From assembly GCA_900545715.1 (NCBI GenBank), contig URAJ01000015.1, positions 1 through 48,684 on the forward strand: a DNA stretch of 48,684 bases, given 5' to 3'. The position numbers and the translations under genes are program-made. The notes beneath the pieces were generated by a model. The model was not told the DNA's origin. It was given only the letters and a program-made list of their open reading frames with translations, and searched no databases. The number at the start of each line of letters is the position of its first letter. The stretch's first letter is position 1. This DNA is from an uncultured Opitutales bacterium (GTDB lineage Bacteria; Verrucomicrobiota; Verrucomicrobiia; Opitutales; Intestinicryptomonadaceae). Positions 1-7,806 of this stretch are shown one piece after another.

Positions 1-657
1 GAAAACTCTCAGATTTGGGAATATTATTGCGGCTATATCCGACATCGCAGTTTCCGGAGCTCCGAGGGAATTTCCTATTTCCCCCATTGAGCATATCGCA
101 ACTGCGCCGAACGACACTGCCACTGAAAAAAGCAGCGATGTTGAAACCGAGCATATTAGCGCAGAGAGCGCCGCCACCGTGCAAAGTTTAAGCCACTGAA
201 TCGCCGCGAAGACCGCGATGCCAAAGTAATTGGGGGAAAGCGGCGCGGAGTTGCCTGAATGCGCTGTTTGCGAGTCTGCGAGGACGATCATCGCGCAGCC
301 GCAGAGCGCGACTACCGTGCAGAATAGGGCGAGAACTGCAAACGCCCCCCCCGATTTTCCGAAGGCGAACCCCGCGTATCCGACGGGTTTCGATAAGAGC
401 GTAATTGCCGTGCGGTTCTCAAATTCCGAATGAAAGAGCTGGCATGCAGAGACTATCGCTATAATCGACCCGAAAAAACCGAGTGCCCCCGAGGTAAAAT
501 CGAACACAAATTTCAACTTTTCATGGCCGAGATCGAGTTTGAGAAAATAGTTTGACGAGGCAACGAGAACCACTGCAACAAGCGCCAACAGCAATATCAG
601 CTTTTGCCTGAGCGATTCTTTCAAAGTGTTTGCGGCTATTATAAAGGCGCGTTTCAT
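1..657 (-). CDS. ABC-2 type transporter permease (partial)
   Basis: This frame is open from the window edge to an ATG at 657-655 and gives about 219 residues; the C-terminus lies outside the window. The N-terminus reads MKRAFIIAANTLKES, followed by a hydrophobic segment (LILLLALVAVVLVA), a soluble stretch with the motif LLSKPVGY, and further hydrophobic segments. This is the usual layout of ABC-2 family permeases, where one helix precedes a large loop and a group of helices. Its start overlaps the stop of the ATPase gene by four bases (ATGA), so the two are translationally coupled and encode an exporter pair. The substrate cannot be read from the sequence. ABC-2 permeases of this type often move lipids or peptides, or act in gliding or copper systems, but nothing here selects one. 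Confidence 0.8.
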   Translation of the reverse strand, partial: MKRAFIIAANTLKESLRQKLILLLALVAVVLVASSNYFLKLDLGHEKLKFVFDFTSGALGFFGSIIAIVSACQLFHSEFENRTAITLLSKPVGYAGFAFGKSGGAFAVLALFCTVVALCGCAMIVLADSQTAHSGNSAPLSPNYFGIAVFAAIQWLKLCTVAALSALICSVSTSLLFSVAVSFGAVAICSMGEIGNSLGAPETAMSDIAAIIFPNLRVF

Positions 658-1481
658 TTTTTTGCGATTCTCCTAAAAAATTCGTCGAGTTTGATTTTTG
701 CGGGCGAAAGCGAGGTCGATTTCGCGCCTGCGTCTTCCGCGGCTTTGCGTACGACTTCCGGGGAATCCGAATCAAAAGAGAGCGAGTATCGCCCCTTAAT
801 TTCCAGCATTTCTGAGGTATCTCCCATGGCGGCGACCGACCCTCTCGACATTATGGCAATCCTGTCGCACAGCCTTTCGACTTCGCTCATTATGTGCGAC
901 GAAAGCAGTATCGTCTTTCCCTCGCTTTTTAGGCGCAAAATGATGTTGCACAAGTCGTCCGCGCCGACCGGATCGAGGCCCGATGCGGGCTCGTCGAGAA
1001 TTAGCAGCTTGGGGTTGTGGACTATCGCCTGCGCGAGCCCAGCGCGCTGCGTCATACCCTTTGAGTAGAGCGCAATAGGCCTGTCGGCGGCGTCGTCCAA
1101 GCCGACGGTATTTAATGCTTTCATGGCGGCTTGCTTTGCGGCGGCGTTTGGCATTCCGCAGAGCTTCGCGTAGAACACGGTCAGTTCAAACCCAGTCAGA
1201 AACTTGTAGAAGTACGGTGACTCCGGCAGGTAGCCGATTTTGGATTTTTCGCGGACAGAAAGTTTTTTGCCGAAAATCAGGCATTCTCCGGAGTTTTGGC
1301 GTATGAGGCCTGTGATGATTTTAATTGTCGTGCTTTTGCCGGCGCCGTTTGCGCCAAGCAACCCGAAAATCTCGCCTTCTTCAACCGAAAAGCTTGCGCC
1401 GTCGAGGGCGACTATCGCGCGGGCTCGAACGCCGCTTCGGTAATATTTTTTTAGATTTTTAACTGTTATAGCTTCTTGCAT
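654..1481 (-). CDS. ABC transporter ATP-binding protein
   Basis: About 275 residues. It has Walker A (GANGAGKST), a signature region around SKGMTQRAGLAQAI, Walker B with the D-loop (LLILDEPASGLDP), and the switch histidine in LLSSHIMSEVERL. The order and the single domain match the CcmA/NatA type that partners ABC-2 permeases, and the permease gene follows with a four-base overlap. The C-terminal 50 or so residues after the nucleotide-binding domain are typical of this group. I chose the ATG at 1481 (MQEAITVKNL). A TTG at 1496 would add MRKSH, but no ribosome-binding site precedes it. The substrate is unknown. Confidence 0.9.
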   Translation of the reverse strand: MQEAITVKNLKKYYRSGVRARAIVALDGASFSVEEGEIFGLLGANGAGKSTTIKIITGLIRQNSGECLIFGKKLSVREKSKIGYLPESPYFYKFLTGFELTVFYAKLCGMPNAAAKQAAMKALNTVGLDDAADRPIALYSKGMTQRAGLAQAIVHNPKLLILDEPASGLDPVGADDLCNIILRLKSEGKTILLSSHIMSEVERLCDRIAIMSRGSVAAMGDTSEMLEIKGRYSLSFDSDSPEVVRKAAEDAGAKSTSLSPAKIKLDEFFRRIAKK

Positions 1482-1518
1482 ATGGGATTTGCGCAAGGTT
1501 TGGGTTGCAGGAGGCGGG

Positions 1519-1800
1519 CTAAATTTTTATTTTAAAACCGCGGTATTGGGTGTCGCAGACGTCCTCGCGCTCATCGACGGAGCGAATGAAGTCTCCCATG
1601 ACCTCGGCGAGCCTGTCGGCAAAGGCGCGGACTTCGGACTTCTCGCCTTTCGCGCACAAGTGCACCCGTCCGTCGTCGAGATTTTCCACGTACCCGCACA
1701 CGTCGTAGCCTTTGGCAGTTTCCGCGGCTTTCCATCGGAATCCGACGCCCTGGACGCGCCCGGAATACCAGACCTGCAATCGGTAATTTTGAGAATTCAT
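1519..1800 (-). CDS. acyP: Acylphosphatase
   Basis: A 93-residue protein. The family hallmark is present near the N-terminus: WYSGRVQGVGFRW, with the catalytic arginine in the GRVQGVGFR phosphate-binding loop, then GYVENLDDGRVHLCAKG, which carries the conserved asparagine in the GYVxN motif. Acylphosphatases hydrolyse acyl phosphates such as acetyl phosphate and 1,3-bisphosphoglycerate in the cytoplasm. The frame could start at 1836, but the ATG at 1800 (MNSQNYRLQVWYSG) gives the normal family length. It also lies 7 bases after a TATAAA hexamer that follows TTGCCC by 17 bases, so the message is probably leaderless. It is a stand-alone gene transcribed towards the ABC pair. Confidence 0.92.
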   Translation of the reverse strand: MNSQNYRLQVWYSGRVQGVGFRWKAAETAKGYDVCGYVENLDDGRVHLCAKGEKSEVRAFADRLAEVMGDFIRSVDEREDVCDTQYRGFKIKI

Positions 1801-1807
1801 GCGCCCT

Positions 1808-1836
1808 TTTATATATGCGGCATTCGTTGCGGGCAA
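1808..1836 (-). promoter_or_regulatory. Promoter of acyP, leaderless type
   Basis: On the minus strand TTGCCC (1836-1831) is followed by 17 bases and TATAAA (1813-1808), then 7 bases to the ATG at 1800. A start of transcription 6 to 8 bases after the -10 element would fall on the start codon. There is no Shine-Dalgarno sequence. Confidence 0.6.
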
Positions 1837-1948
1837 TAAATAAGTTAAATTTTTACACCTATTGCGCCGATATATATTCCGACGCTCAGCTCTTGCAAAA
1901 AGTTCCGCGCGGGCGAGCTTTTAAATTGAAATCTTGGAACGAATATGT

Positions 1949-1963
1949 TTGACTGTCGGTCAA
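1949..1963. promoter_or_regulatory. Inverted repeat upstream of the FKBP gene
   Basis: TTGAC-TGTCG-GTCAA is a perfect 5-base inverted repeat about 40 bases before the FKBP start. It could be an operator or the -35 part of a promoter. A TATAAA at 1992-1997 lies only 3 bases before the ATG, and a GGAG at 1974-1977 is too far away to be a normal ribosome-binding site. The role is uncertain. Confidence 0.3.
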
Positions 1964-2000
1964 CGCATAAAAAGGAGAAATTAATCCATTCTATAAAAAT

Positions 2001-2744
2001 ATGAACACAAGGAAAACCATAACTGCTATATGCGCGGGCGCACTCGCCCTCGCGACAGCGACGATATCCATGGCCGAGACAAAAGAAGACTACATAAAAA
2101 CATTCGGAATGATAATGTTTGAGCGCAACGGGCTGCTTGAACTCGAATTCACTCCCGAAGAGTTTAACGCATTTGTCGAGGGGATGAAAGTAGTAAACGA
2201 AACTAAGAGGCTTCCCGACGAAGTAATGCAAAAGGGGCAGAAGGCTTTTGAATTCCTCCGCGCGCGCGCCGAAGCGAACGCCGCAAAAGCCGCCGAACGC
2301 GCAAATGCGCTGGCTGCCGAGTTCTGGAAAGAGCTTGAAAAGAAGGAGGGCATCGAAATGTCTCCCACAGGGCTTGCGATAGAAATCATCGCCAAGGGCG
2401 ACTCAAAACTGCCTTCCGAAAATTCCAATGTAGTTGTAAAGTACACCGGCAAGCTTGTTGACGGAACTGTTTTTGATAGCACAGACAAACACGGCGGTGC
2501 CCCTGCCGAATTTAACCTTGGTCGCGTAATACCCGGTTTTAGGGAAGGTTTGCAGAAGATAGGCAAGGGTGGAAAAGCCCGCCTATACATTCCAGCAAAG
2601 CTTGGATACGGCAATCAGGCAATCCCCGGAATCCCGCCGAATTCCACTCTGATATTCGACGTTGAGATGGTTGATGTCGATCCCGCGGCACCTGCGCCTG
2701 TCGCTCCGCCGCCGCCTCCGCCTCCGCCGCCTGCCAAGAAGTAG
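2001..2744 (+). CDS. Exported FKBP-type peptidyl-prolyl cis-trans isomerase
   Basis: 247 residues. A signal peptide occupies residues 1-25 (hydrophobic core then SMAE). Residues about 26-130 form a helical, charged region like the FKBP_N dimerisation domain of Mip/FkpA proteins. Residues about 140-228 form a full FKBP domain with VVKYTGKLVDGTVFDST, FNLGRVIPGFREGL and the YIPAKLGYG and IPPNSTLIFDVEMVDV segments. The protein ends in a low-complexity run of prolines before KK. It should catalyse proline isomerisation during folding of exported proteins in the periplasm, which suits a genome rich in secreted enzymes. It is transcribed alone and ends at a clear terminator. The proline tail is unusual for the family and might bind a partner or the wall. 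Confidence 0.93.
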   Translation: MNTRKTITAICAGALALATATISMAETKEDYIKTFGMIMFERNGLLELEFTPEEFNAFVEGMKVVNETKRLPDEVMQKGQKAFEFLRARAEANAAKAAERANALAAEFWKELEKKEGIEMSPTGLAIEIIAKGDSKLPSENSNVVVKYTGKLVDGTVFDSTDKHGGAPAEFNLGRVIPGFREGLQKIGKGGKARLYIPAKLGYGNQAIPGIPPNSTLIFDVEMVDVDPAAPAPVAPPPPPPPPPAKK

Positions 2745-2796
2745 TGCAGAGGGCGCAGACTATCTGCGCTATATAAAACAATGGTTTTTATGCAAG

Positions 2797-2826
2797 AATC
2801 CCGGACAAAGTTTCGGGATTTTTTTA
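2797..2826 (+). terminator. Rho-independent terminator after FKBP gene
   Basis: AATCCCG and CGGGATT form a 7-base stem around a 10-base loop, followed directly by a run of T. Confidence 0.85.
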
Positions 2827-2858
2827 TTTCTGTGGGCGCAGTTTATAAAAATGAGTAA

Positions 2859-2887
2859 TTGACAAAGACGAAGAAATAGGGTGGAAT
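2859..2887 (+). promoter_or_regulatory. Promoter of tRNA-Pro
   Basis: TTGACA (2859-2864), 17 bases, then TGGAAT (2882-2887, 4 of 6 matches to TATAAT). The mature tRNA begins 12 bases further on at 2899. Confidence 0.6.
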
Positions 2888-2898
2888 ATTTTGAAAAT

Positions 2899-2973
<75 letters not shown>

Positions 2974-3320
2974 CGTTTTTTTACAAGGTTATCGTTTTTG
3001 GAGCGTAGGCATTTTATGCCCAATCTAAACGGCATCTTGTGTATGGATTATTTTATTTTTTGTGAGCCGCCAAGGTTATCAATGCTAAAAACCGGCGTTT
3101 GTTAGTTTTAAATTTTCAGCGGTGTTTTTTTTTATTATGCAGCAGTAGATTCTGCAAGATTTTGTGTAAAACCATGCCACAGATTCTGCAATTTGCGGTT
3201 AAGGGCGGAATTTTTTATATTAAAACAAAAAAAAATTTTCCGATGAACAATTTTAAAAGAAAAATAGTCAAAAATAACGGAATTCGGTTCAATGCCGCTT
3301 AAAAACAAAACACTATATAG
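2974..3320. other. Intergenic stretch without a recognisable gene
   Basis: AT-rich. It contains two copies of AGATTCTGCAA (around 3147 and 3181) and two of AAGGTTATC, and no convincing coding frame. A TATATA at 3314-3319 sits directly before the next start codon. Confidence 0.5.
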
Positions 3321-3764
3321 ATGAAAAAATTACTATCGATTATAACGGTATCGTTAATATTTTCCGCAATCACCGGATACGCCGATGATAAATTTATAGA
3401 CTTTTCGGCGTTGCCTCAAACGGCCCAGCAGTTTGCCTCCGCAAACTTTAAAGATAAGAAGGTTGCCGTTGTCAAACAGGACAGAAGTTTTCTCGGGGCA
3501 ATTACCGACGGATACGACATTGTCTATTCTGACGGCACTGAAATAGAATTTGATTCCGACGGGGTTTGGAAAGAGATTTCCGCTAAGACTTCGGCTGTGC
3601 CAAATCCCATCATACCGGAGGCGATTTTAAACTACATAAGGGATAATTTTAAATCTTCGCCGGTTATTCAGATAGAGAAAAAAGAATACGGGTACAAGAT
3701 TGAGCTGGCTACCAAGCAGGAGCTTAAATTTAGCAAGCAGTTTGTATTTTTAGGATTGGATTAG
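3321..3764 (+). CDS. Exported PepSY-like domain protein
   Basis: 147 residues with an N-terminal signal peptide (KKLLSIITVSLIFSAITGYA). The rest resembles the PepSY-like putative beta-lactamase-inhibitor-like family (DUF2874): a repeat of the form LPxxAxxFxxxxF...YDIVYSDGTEIEFDSDGVWKEI, then a second half with PEAILNYIRDNFKSSPVIQIEKKEYGYKIEL. The motif is the alternating pattern of a short helix, FxxxxV, and strands with DG turns. Such proteins are periplasmic and their ligands are mostly unknown. It is a single gene with its own terminator downstream. The family assignment is by pattern and is fairly safe; the function is not known. Confidence 0.7.
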   Translation: MKKLLSIITVSLIFSAITGYADDKFIDFSALPQTAQQFASANFKDKKVAVVKQDRSFLGAITDGYDIVYSDGTEIEFDSDGVWKEISAKTSAVPNPIIPEAILNYIRDNFKSSPVIQIEKKEYGYKIELATKQELKFSKQFVFLGLD

Positions 3765-3827
3765 CCCCTAAGTTTTACTCAACCCCAAAAAACTTTCATG
3801 TGCCGATGCGCATTATGAAAGGTTTAT

Positions 3828-3853
3828 GGCGCGATACTCTCGCGCCTTTTTTT
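3828..3853 (+). terminator. Rho-independent terminator after PepSY-like gene
   Basis: GGCGCGA and TCGCGCC form a perfect 7-base stem with a 5-base loop, followed by seven T. Confidence 0.9.
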
Positions 3854-4264
3854 GTGTATGCCGTTTGCGCCGAAAAGAATACGGCGCGATTTTTGCAGGT
3901 ATTGTTTTAAACGGTTATATTAGTGCAGTGCAGGTATTGTTTGTTACAAGAATTTAGCTATAATAAATGTGCCCGCTTATTTTATTTAGGCCAATATAGA
4001 GTAGAACTTTCAGGATATTCGTGGGTGACGAGTTTTTATTTTTTTAAGCGGCATACACTCGGGAGTAGAGACTCGGAAATACCAGATAAAATATTTTTTT
4101 CTGTCTCTCAAAATAGTAAACTGTCTGTGCCGAATATTTTTTAGTTTATATACCGCCTACAGAGTTGGCATTGGAATATGAAAGGCGGAAATCTCTTCTA
4201 AAATTTACGCGCGCGATGTTGAGTTTCTAAATTCAATCTTCGGGATTTTAAGACAAATTTTTGC

Positions 4265-4316
4265 AAAAAAAAATCCCTCCCGCGATTGTCCGCATATGCG
4301 CGGCTGCCGGGAGGGA
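4265..4316 (-). terminator. Rho-independent terminator of rpmB
   Basis: Read on the minus strand, TCCCTCCCG pairs with CGGGAGGGA across a longer, partly self-paired loop and is followed by nine T. Confidence 0.85.
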
Positions 4317-4337
4317 GTTTTGAAGGGCGCGCGTTGA

Positions 4338-4568
4338 CTACGCCTTTTCTACGAGGCCCGCCTTAATGGCCTTTGTGCAAACCCACAAGCGCTTTACCGA
4401 GCCGTCTTCGGCGCGGACGCGCACTCTCTGGACATTGGGTTTGAAGGTGCGCTTGTTCTGCTTGACGAGTTGCAAGCCGATGCCGCCGCTTTTCTTGCTC
4501 TGGCCTTTGTGGATAATCTTACGACCTTTAACAGGGCGTTTCCCGGTTATTGCGCATACTCTTGACAT
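4338..4568 (-). CDS. rpmB: 50S ribosomal protein L28
   Basis: 76 residues, the usual L28 length. The start MSRVCAITGKRPVKGR is the typical bacterial form (C-x-x-T-G-K-x-P), followed by HKGQSKKSGGIGLQLVKQNKR and the basic region RRTFKPNVQRVRV with KRLWVCTKAIKAGLV. It is a structural protein of the large ribosomal subunit. AAGGA lies about 8 bases before the ATG, so this gene has a conventional ribosome-binding site, unlike many neighbours. It is monocistronic and ends at a strong terminator. Confidence 0.97.
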   Translation of the reverse strand: MSRVCAITGKRPVKGRKIIHKGQSKKSGGIGLQLVKQNKRTFKPNVQRVRVRAEDGSVKRLWVCTKAIKAGLVEKA

Positions 4569-4808
4569 GGTGCTTTTCCTTGTGTGATGAATTGTTGTTT
4601 TTAAATCTTTCGCGACGCGGGGCGGATTTTAATGCCGTCCGCTTTCCCGTCGAAGGCCCGAAATCTAGTCGGAATTTTCCGTTTTAGCCGGGCCGGTTTT
4701 ATGGTTAAGTTGAAGATACAACCCCATTTTTATCGGGAACGCAACAAAAATTTGCTTATAAGACGACTTTTTTTATCCCCGCGGCAATTTGCGCCTTTTG
4801 ATTGCTTG

Positions 4809-4837
4809 TTGACATAGCCTTTCTCCTAAAATATTTC
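4809..4837 (+). promoter_or_regulatory. Promoter of the LVIVD-repeat gene, leaderless type
   Basis: TTGACA (4809-4814), 17 bases, TATTTC (4832-4837), then 8 bases to the ATG at 4846. There is no ribosome-binding site. Confidence 0.55.
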
Positions 4838-4845
4838 TTTCCGGT

Positions 4846-7017
4846 ATGAAATTCTTAGCGACTTTTCTTTCAGTGTTTCTTGCCGCCTGCGCATTTGCAG
4901 AAACTGCGAAAATTAAAAATTCCCATTCGGACCCGCGATACGGGGCTCATATCGAGTTCTCGAAAGTGGAGGGAACAAAGGGAACGATGGCGCTTGAAAT
5001 ATCGGGGGGTAAACTTTACGCCCTCGAAGATAACGGGCTTTCGGTGTACGATATTTCTTCCCCAAAACAGCCTAAAAAAATAGGGTTTGTTAAAGGAATG
5101 GGCAATGTGCGCCAGCTTAAAATAATGGGCAATGTAGCTTTTCTCACCTCGCGCCAGTGCGGGCTTTGGTCGGTTGACATATCGGACCCTTCCAATCCCA
5201 AAATACTTTCGCACTTCGACACTGCCGAAATGGCGACGGGCCTTGATGTCGCCGACGGCTACGCTTTTATCGGCAACAGGGTGTTTGGCGTGCAATGCGT
5301 GGATGTTTCGAATCCAAAGAAAATGAAGCATGTTTCGTCGGTTGTCACGCAGGAGTCTCAATCCGTCTATTACAGGGACGGCATCGTTTACAGCGGCGAT
5401 TGGGGCGCGGGGGAGATTACCGCCATAGATTTTTCGGACCCCGCAAACCCGAAAATCATATCAAAAGTCAAGCTCGACGGCTACGGCGACGGCATAGACG
5501 TTGTGGGAGATTTCTTGTACGCCTCTACCGGTCAGCACAAAAAGAGCGGCCCTAAGGAATTGCGGCACGGGGCGGGGCACGGACTCGAAATTTTCGACAT
5601 ATCCGACAGGAAAAATCCCAAAAAATTGTCGCGGGTGGAATTTCCGAAAATATATTTTGGCCCGTGCGATTTCTGGACGCCGCGCGTGTCCGGAAATTAC
5701 TGCTTTGCCTCAGATACGGTCAACGGCGTATTTCTCGTGGATATTTCAGACAAGTCCAACCCAAAAATAATCGGGAATTTCATACTTCCCAAAATCGCCC
5801 CGGACGATTCCTCTCTAAAAATTATATACAAGCAGATTCTCGATCCAAATATACCGCAGGGCGACGCTGTCGCGTCAATCGCAGTCGGCGACGGCGTTTT
5901 GTATGTTGCAGGAAACTTTACGGGCATTTATATGGCGGAATTCCCGGGCATCGCAAAAATTCCATCAAAGCCTGCCGAGTCTTCGCCGGAGCGCGGCGCA
6001 AAATTCAGCCCGGGCAAGGTTGAAGGTTTTAAGGCGCTTATTGCGGATTCGTCCAATCCCGTGCGGGCGGTTGCAGTGAAGGGGGATTTGGCGTACGCGA
6101 CGGCCTCGCACAATGGCGTGTTGATTTTCAACCTCGCAGACAAAAATACCCCTGTGGTCGGTCACTTGAAATGCGGATACGCGACCGACGTCAAGATTTC
6201 CGACAATATTCTCGTAGTTGCCGAGGGTTTTGATGGAGTGGGAATTTACGACATATCAAATGCGCCTGCGGCGTCGAAAAAAGGCGGGTTCACCCCGCGC
6301 GAAATTGCGAGAATCCCGCGGGAGCGCCTATGGCGCGGGTTTGCCCAGAATGTCTGGGCATTCGACGGCTGCAAATTTATAGGCGCTTCGACAGCGGGCC
6401 CTGCGATATGGTTTTTCGACATATCCGGAAAGAATCCGAGGCCTGCGCTGTCGCAGAACGGCAGCCAGCTCTTGTACAACGATTACGGCGCGCGCCGCCT
6501 CGCTTCCGGAAAGTATTTCGGGCTAAACCGCCACTGCGGCGGGCGGATGATTTTCGACTTGTCGGGCGCCAAGCCGAAGATGACATTTTATGACGACTAT
6601 CCTCTTTGCTCGCAAACGGGTTCCGTCGCGGCTTTCGGTGACAAACTTATAACAATGTGCCGCGGCGGATACGCGTTTGACGATCCTAAAAATCCGGCGC
6701 CCAATAAAGATTTAAAGCGCCACCCATTCCCCGGCGGCGACAAATTGCCGAAAGTCGCCGACGACAGCTCTTCAAGGGCGAGAGCGGAATTCCCGCAGGG
6801 CTCCGACGAGGGGCTTGCGATGTACGATGAACACTCTAAAAAGCTCGCGGTCGCAAATAGGGTGCACGGGGTTGTCGGGGTGTATGATTTTTCCGAGCCG
6901 GAAAATCCAAAACTGCTCGGTAAATACAAAATGCCCTCGAACGCGGGAGTCCCCGACTTTTACAAGGGCAGGGTATTGGTTCCATGCGGGTACGCGGGGC
7001 TTATGATACAAGAGTAA
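4846..7017 (+). CDS. Exported LVIVD-repeat beta-propeller protein
   Basis: 723 residues with a signal peptide (MKFLATFLSVFLAACAFAE). The body is built of about ten LVIVD-type repeats, each ending in a phrase such as DISDPSNPKIL, DVSNPKKMKHV, DFSDPANPKII, DISDKSNPKII or DFSEPENPKLL, and preceded by a strand such as VADGYAFIGNRVFGVQCV. LVIVD repeats fold as propeller blades. Proteins of this kind are secreted or surface-bound and mostly uncharacterised. Between repeats there are longer inserts rich in Gly, His and Asn around residues 560-640, where the repeat phrase is weaker. A cysteine within the signal region (AAC) could be a lipobox, but the AxA-like cut site fits better. It is monocistronic, with its own promoter and terminator. 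Binding to glycan or peptide is possible but not shown. Confidence 0.8.
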   Translation: MKFLATFLSVFLAACAFAETAKIKNSHSDPRYGAHIEFSKVEGTKGTMALEISGGKLYALEDNGLSVYDISSPKQPKKIGFVKGMGNVRQLKIMGNVAFLTSRQCGLWSVDISDPSNPKILSHFDTAEMATGLDVADGYAFIGNRVFGVQCVDVSNPKKMKHVSSVVTQESQSVYYRDGIVYSGDWGAGEITAIDFSDPANPKIISKVKLDGYGDGIDVVGDFLYASTGQHKKSGPKELRHGAGHGLEIFDISDRKNPKKLSRVEFPKIYFGPCDFWTPRVSGNYCFASDTVNGVFLVDISDKSNPKIIGNFILPKIAPDDSSLKIIYKQILDPNIPQGDAVASIAVGDGVLYVAGNFTGIYMAEFPGIAKIPSKPAESSPERGAKFSPGKVEGFKALIADSSNPVRAVAVKGDLAYATASHNGVLIFNLADKNTPVVGHLKCGYATDVKISDNILVVAEGFDGVGIYDISNAPAASKKGGFTPREIARIPRERLWRGFAQNVWAFDGCKFIGASTAGPAIWFFDISGKNPRPALSQNGSQLLYNDYGARRLASGKYFGLNRHCGGRMIFDLSGAKPKMTFYDDYPLCSQTGSVAAFGDKLITMCRGGYAFDDPKNPAPNKDLKRHPFPGGDKLPKVADDSSSRARAEFPQGSDEGLAMYDEHSKKLAVANRVHGVVGVYDFSEPENPKLLGKYKMPSNAGVPDFYKGRVLVPCGYAGLMIQE

Positions 7018-7024
7018 AGAGTAT

Positions 7025-7058
7025 CGCGCCGTCCGTATTGCGGAGGGCGCGTTTTTTT
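7025..7058 (+). terminator. Rho-independent terminator after LVIVD gene
   Basis: CGCGCCGTCCG pairs with CGGAGGGCGCG with one mismatch around a 5-base loop, then seven T. Confidence 0.9.
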
Positions 7059-7540
7059 GCGTCCTCTCCTTAAATGCGCAAGTTGTTTTGCGCCTGAGTA
7101 AGCGTTCTTTTTCAGATACGCAATTTGTTTTATAAGCGTGCCGAATTTTCACTGTGCCTGCGCAGACGCTTATTTCTTAAACGGATAGATGTGCAAATGC
7201 CGCCGCATTAAGTGGGCAGGCTGTTTGCAAATGTGAAAGCGCCGATTTTTCAAATGTGCGGGCGTTGCTTCGCGAATTAGCAAGCGCAGATTAGCAAATT
7301 GGCAAATGCAGGGGGGGTATTTTTTAATGCGGTTAAAAAATTTTTCAATGCGGCGGGATATTGAGTTTGGGCTATAAAATTTTAGATGGAAAAAATCCAA
7401 GTATGGCGGATTATTTTTTATAAACCTTTGTATCTGCGGATTCATTCCCGCAATATGTGCAAACGGGGCGCAGGCTTTGGAAAGAGATATTTTTTTTGAC
7501 TTGAATCAATGGAGGGAAGTGGAAGTGCGAAAATAAAAAT
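7059..7540. other. AT-rich intergenic stretch, no gene seen
   Basis: It contains several scattered GCAAATG words (near 7190, 7226 and 7302) at irregular spacing and a G-run at 7311-7317. TTGACT at 7496-7501 followed after 18 bases by TGGAAG may be a promoter for the RNA candidate that follows. No frame looks coding. Confidence 0.4.
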
Positions 7541-7670
7541 AAGGAGGTACCCGCAAGCCTGCTTTCGACTCTCCTGCGCGGCATAGAGCGATATGAACTT
7601 CTTCGGCACGGTTCAACAGGGAACGATTATCGCGCCCGCAAGCGGCAGAGATAAAAAAGGCTCTTTTTTC
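7541..7670 (+). ncRNA. Candidate structured RNA of unknown class
   Basis: This 130-base patch has a higher GC content than the AT-rich sequence on both sides. It can form nested helices: AGGAG (7542-7546) with CTCCT (7571-7575), GCGCG (7576-7580) with CGCGC (7631-7635), and TGAAC (7594-7598) with GTTCA (7611-7615). It ends in AAAAAAG/CTTTTTT, which could terminate. A TTGACT...TGGAAG pair upstream resembles the tRNA-Pro promoter. I tried to match it to 6S, SRP, tmRNA and RNase P RNA and saw none of their hallmarks. An open frame from 7593 starts plausibly (NFFGTVQQGTIIAPASG) but loses coding character at once. The strand is not certain. Confidence 0.35.
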
Positions 7671-7685
7671 TTAATGATTTTTTAT

Positions 7686-7721
7686 AAAAAAGGCGCGAGT
7701 TTACAAATCAGTATTTGCGCC
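7686..7721 (-). terminator. Terminator of the beta-barrel gene
   Basis: On the minus strand GGCGC pairs with GCGCC, with CAAAT/ATTTG inside, followed by six T. Confidence 0.6.
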
Positions 7722-7806
7722 GAAAGCGCGATAAATCCAGACTATGCGCGGGCGACATTTGGTGTAAGGCGCGCAAAAATTGCAAAAATTTCAAACTTTT
7801 GCGCGG

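Larger units (their letters stand above)
3765..4337. other. Intergenic stretch between two terminators
   Basis: It holds the terminator of the PepSY-like gene at the left and the rpmB terminator at the right. The middle (about 3860-4260) is AT-rich, and I see no coding frame with normal codon use. Confidence 0.5.
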
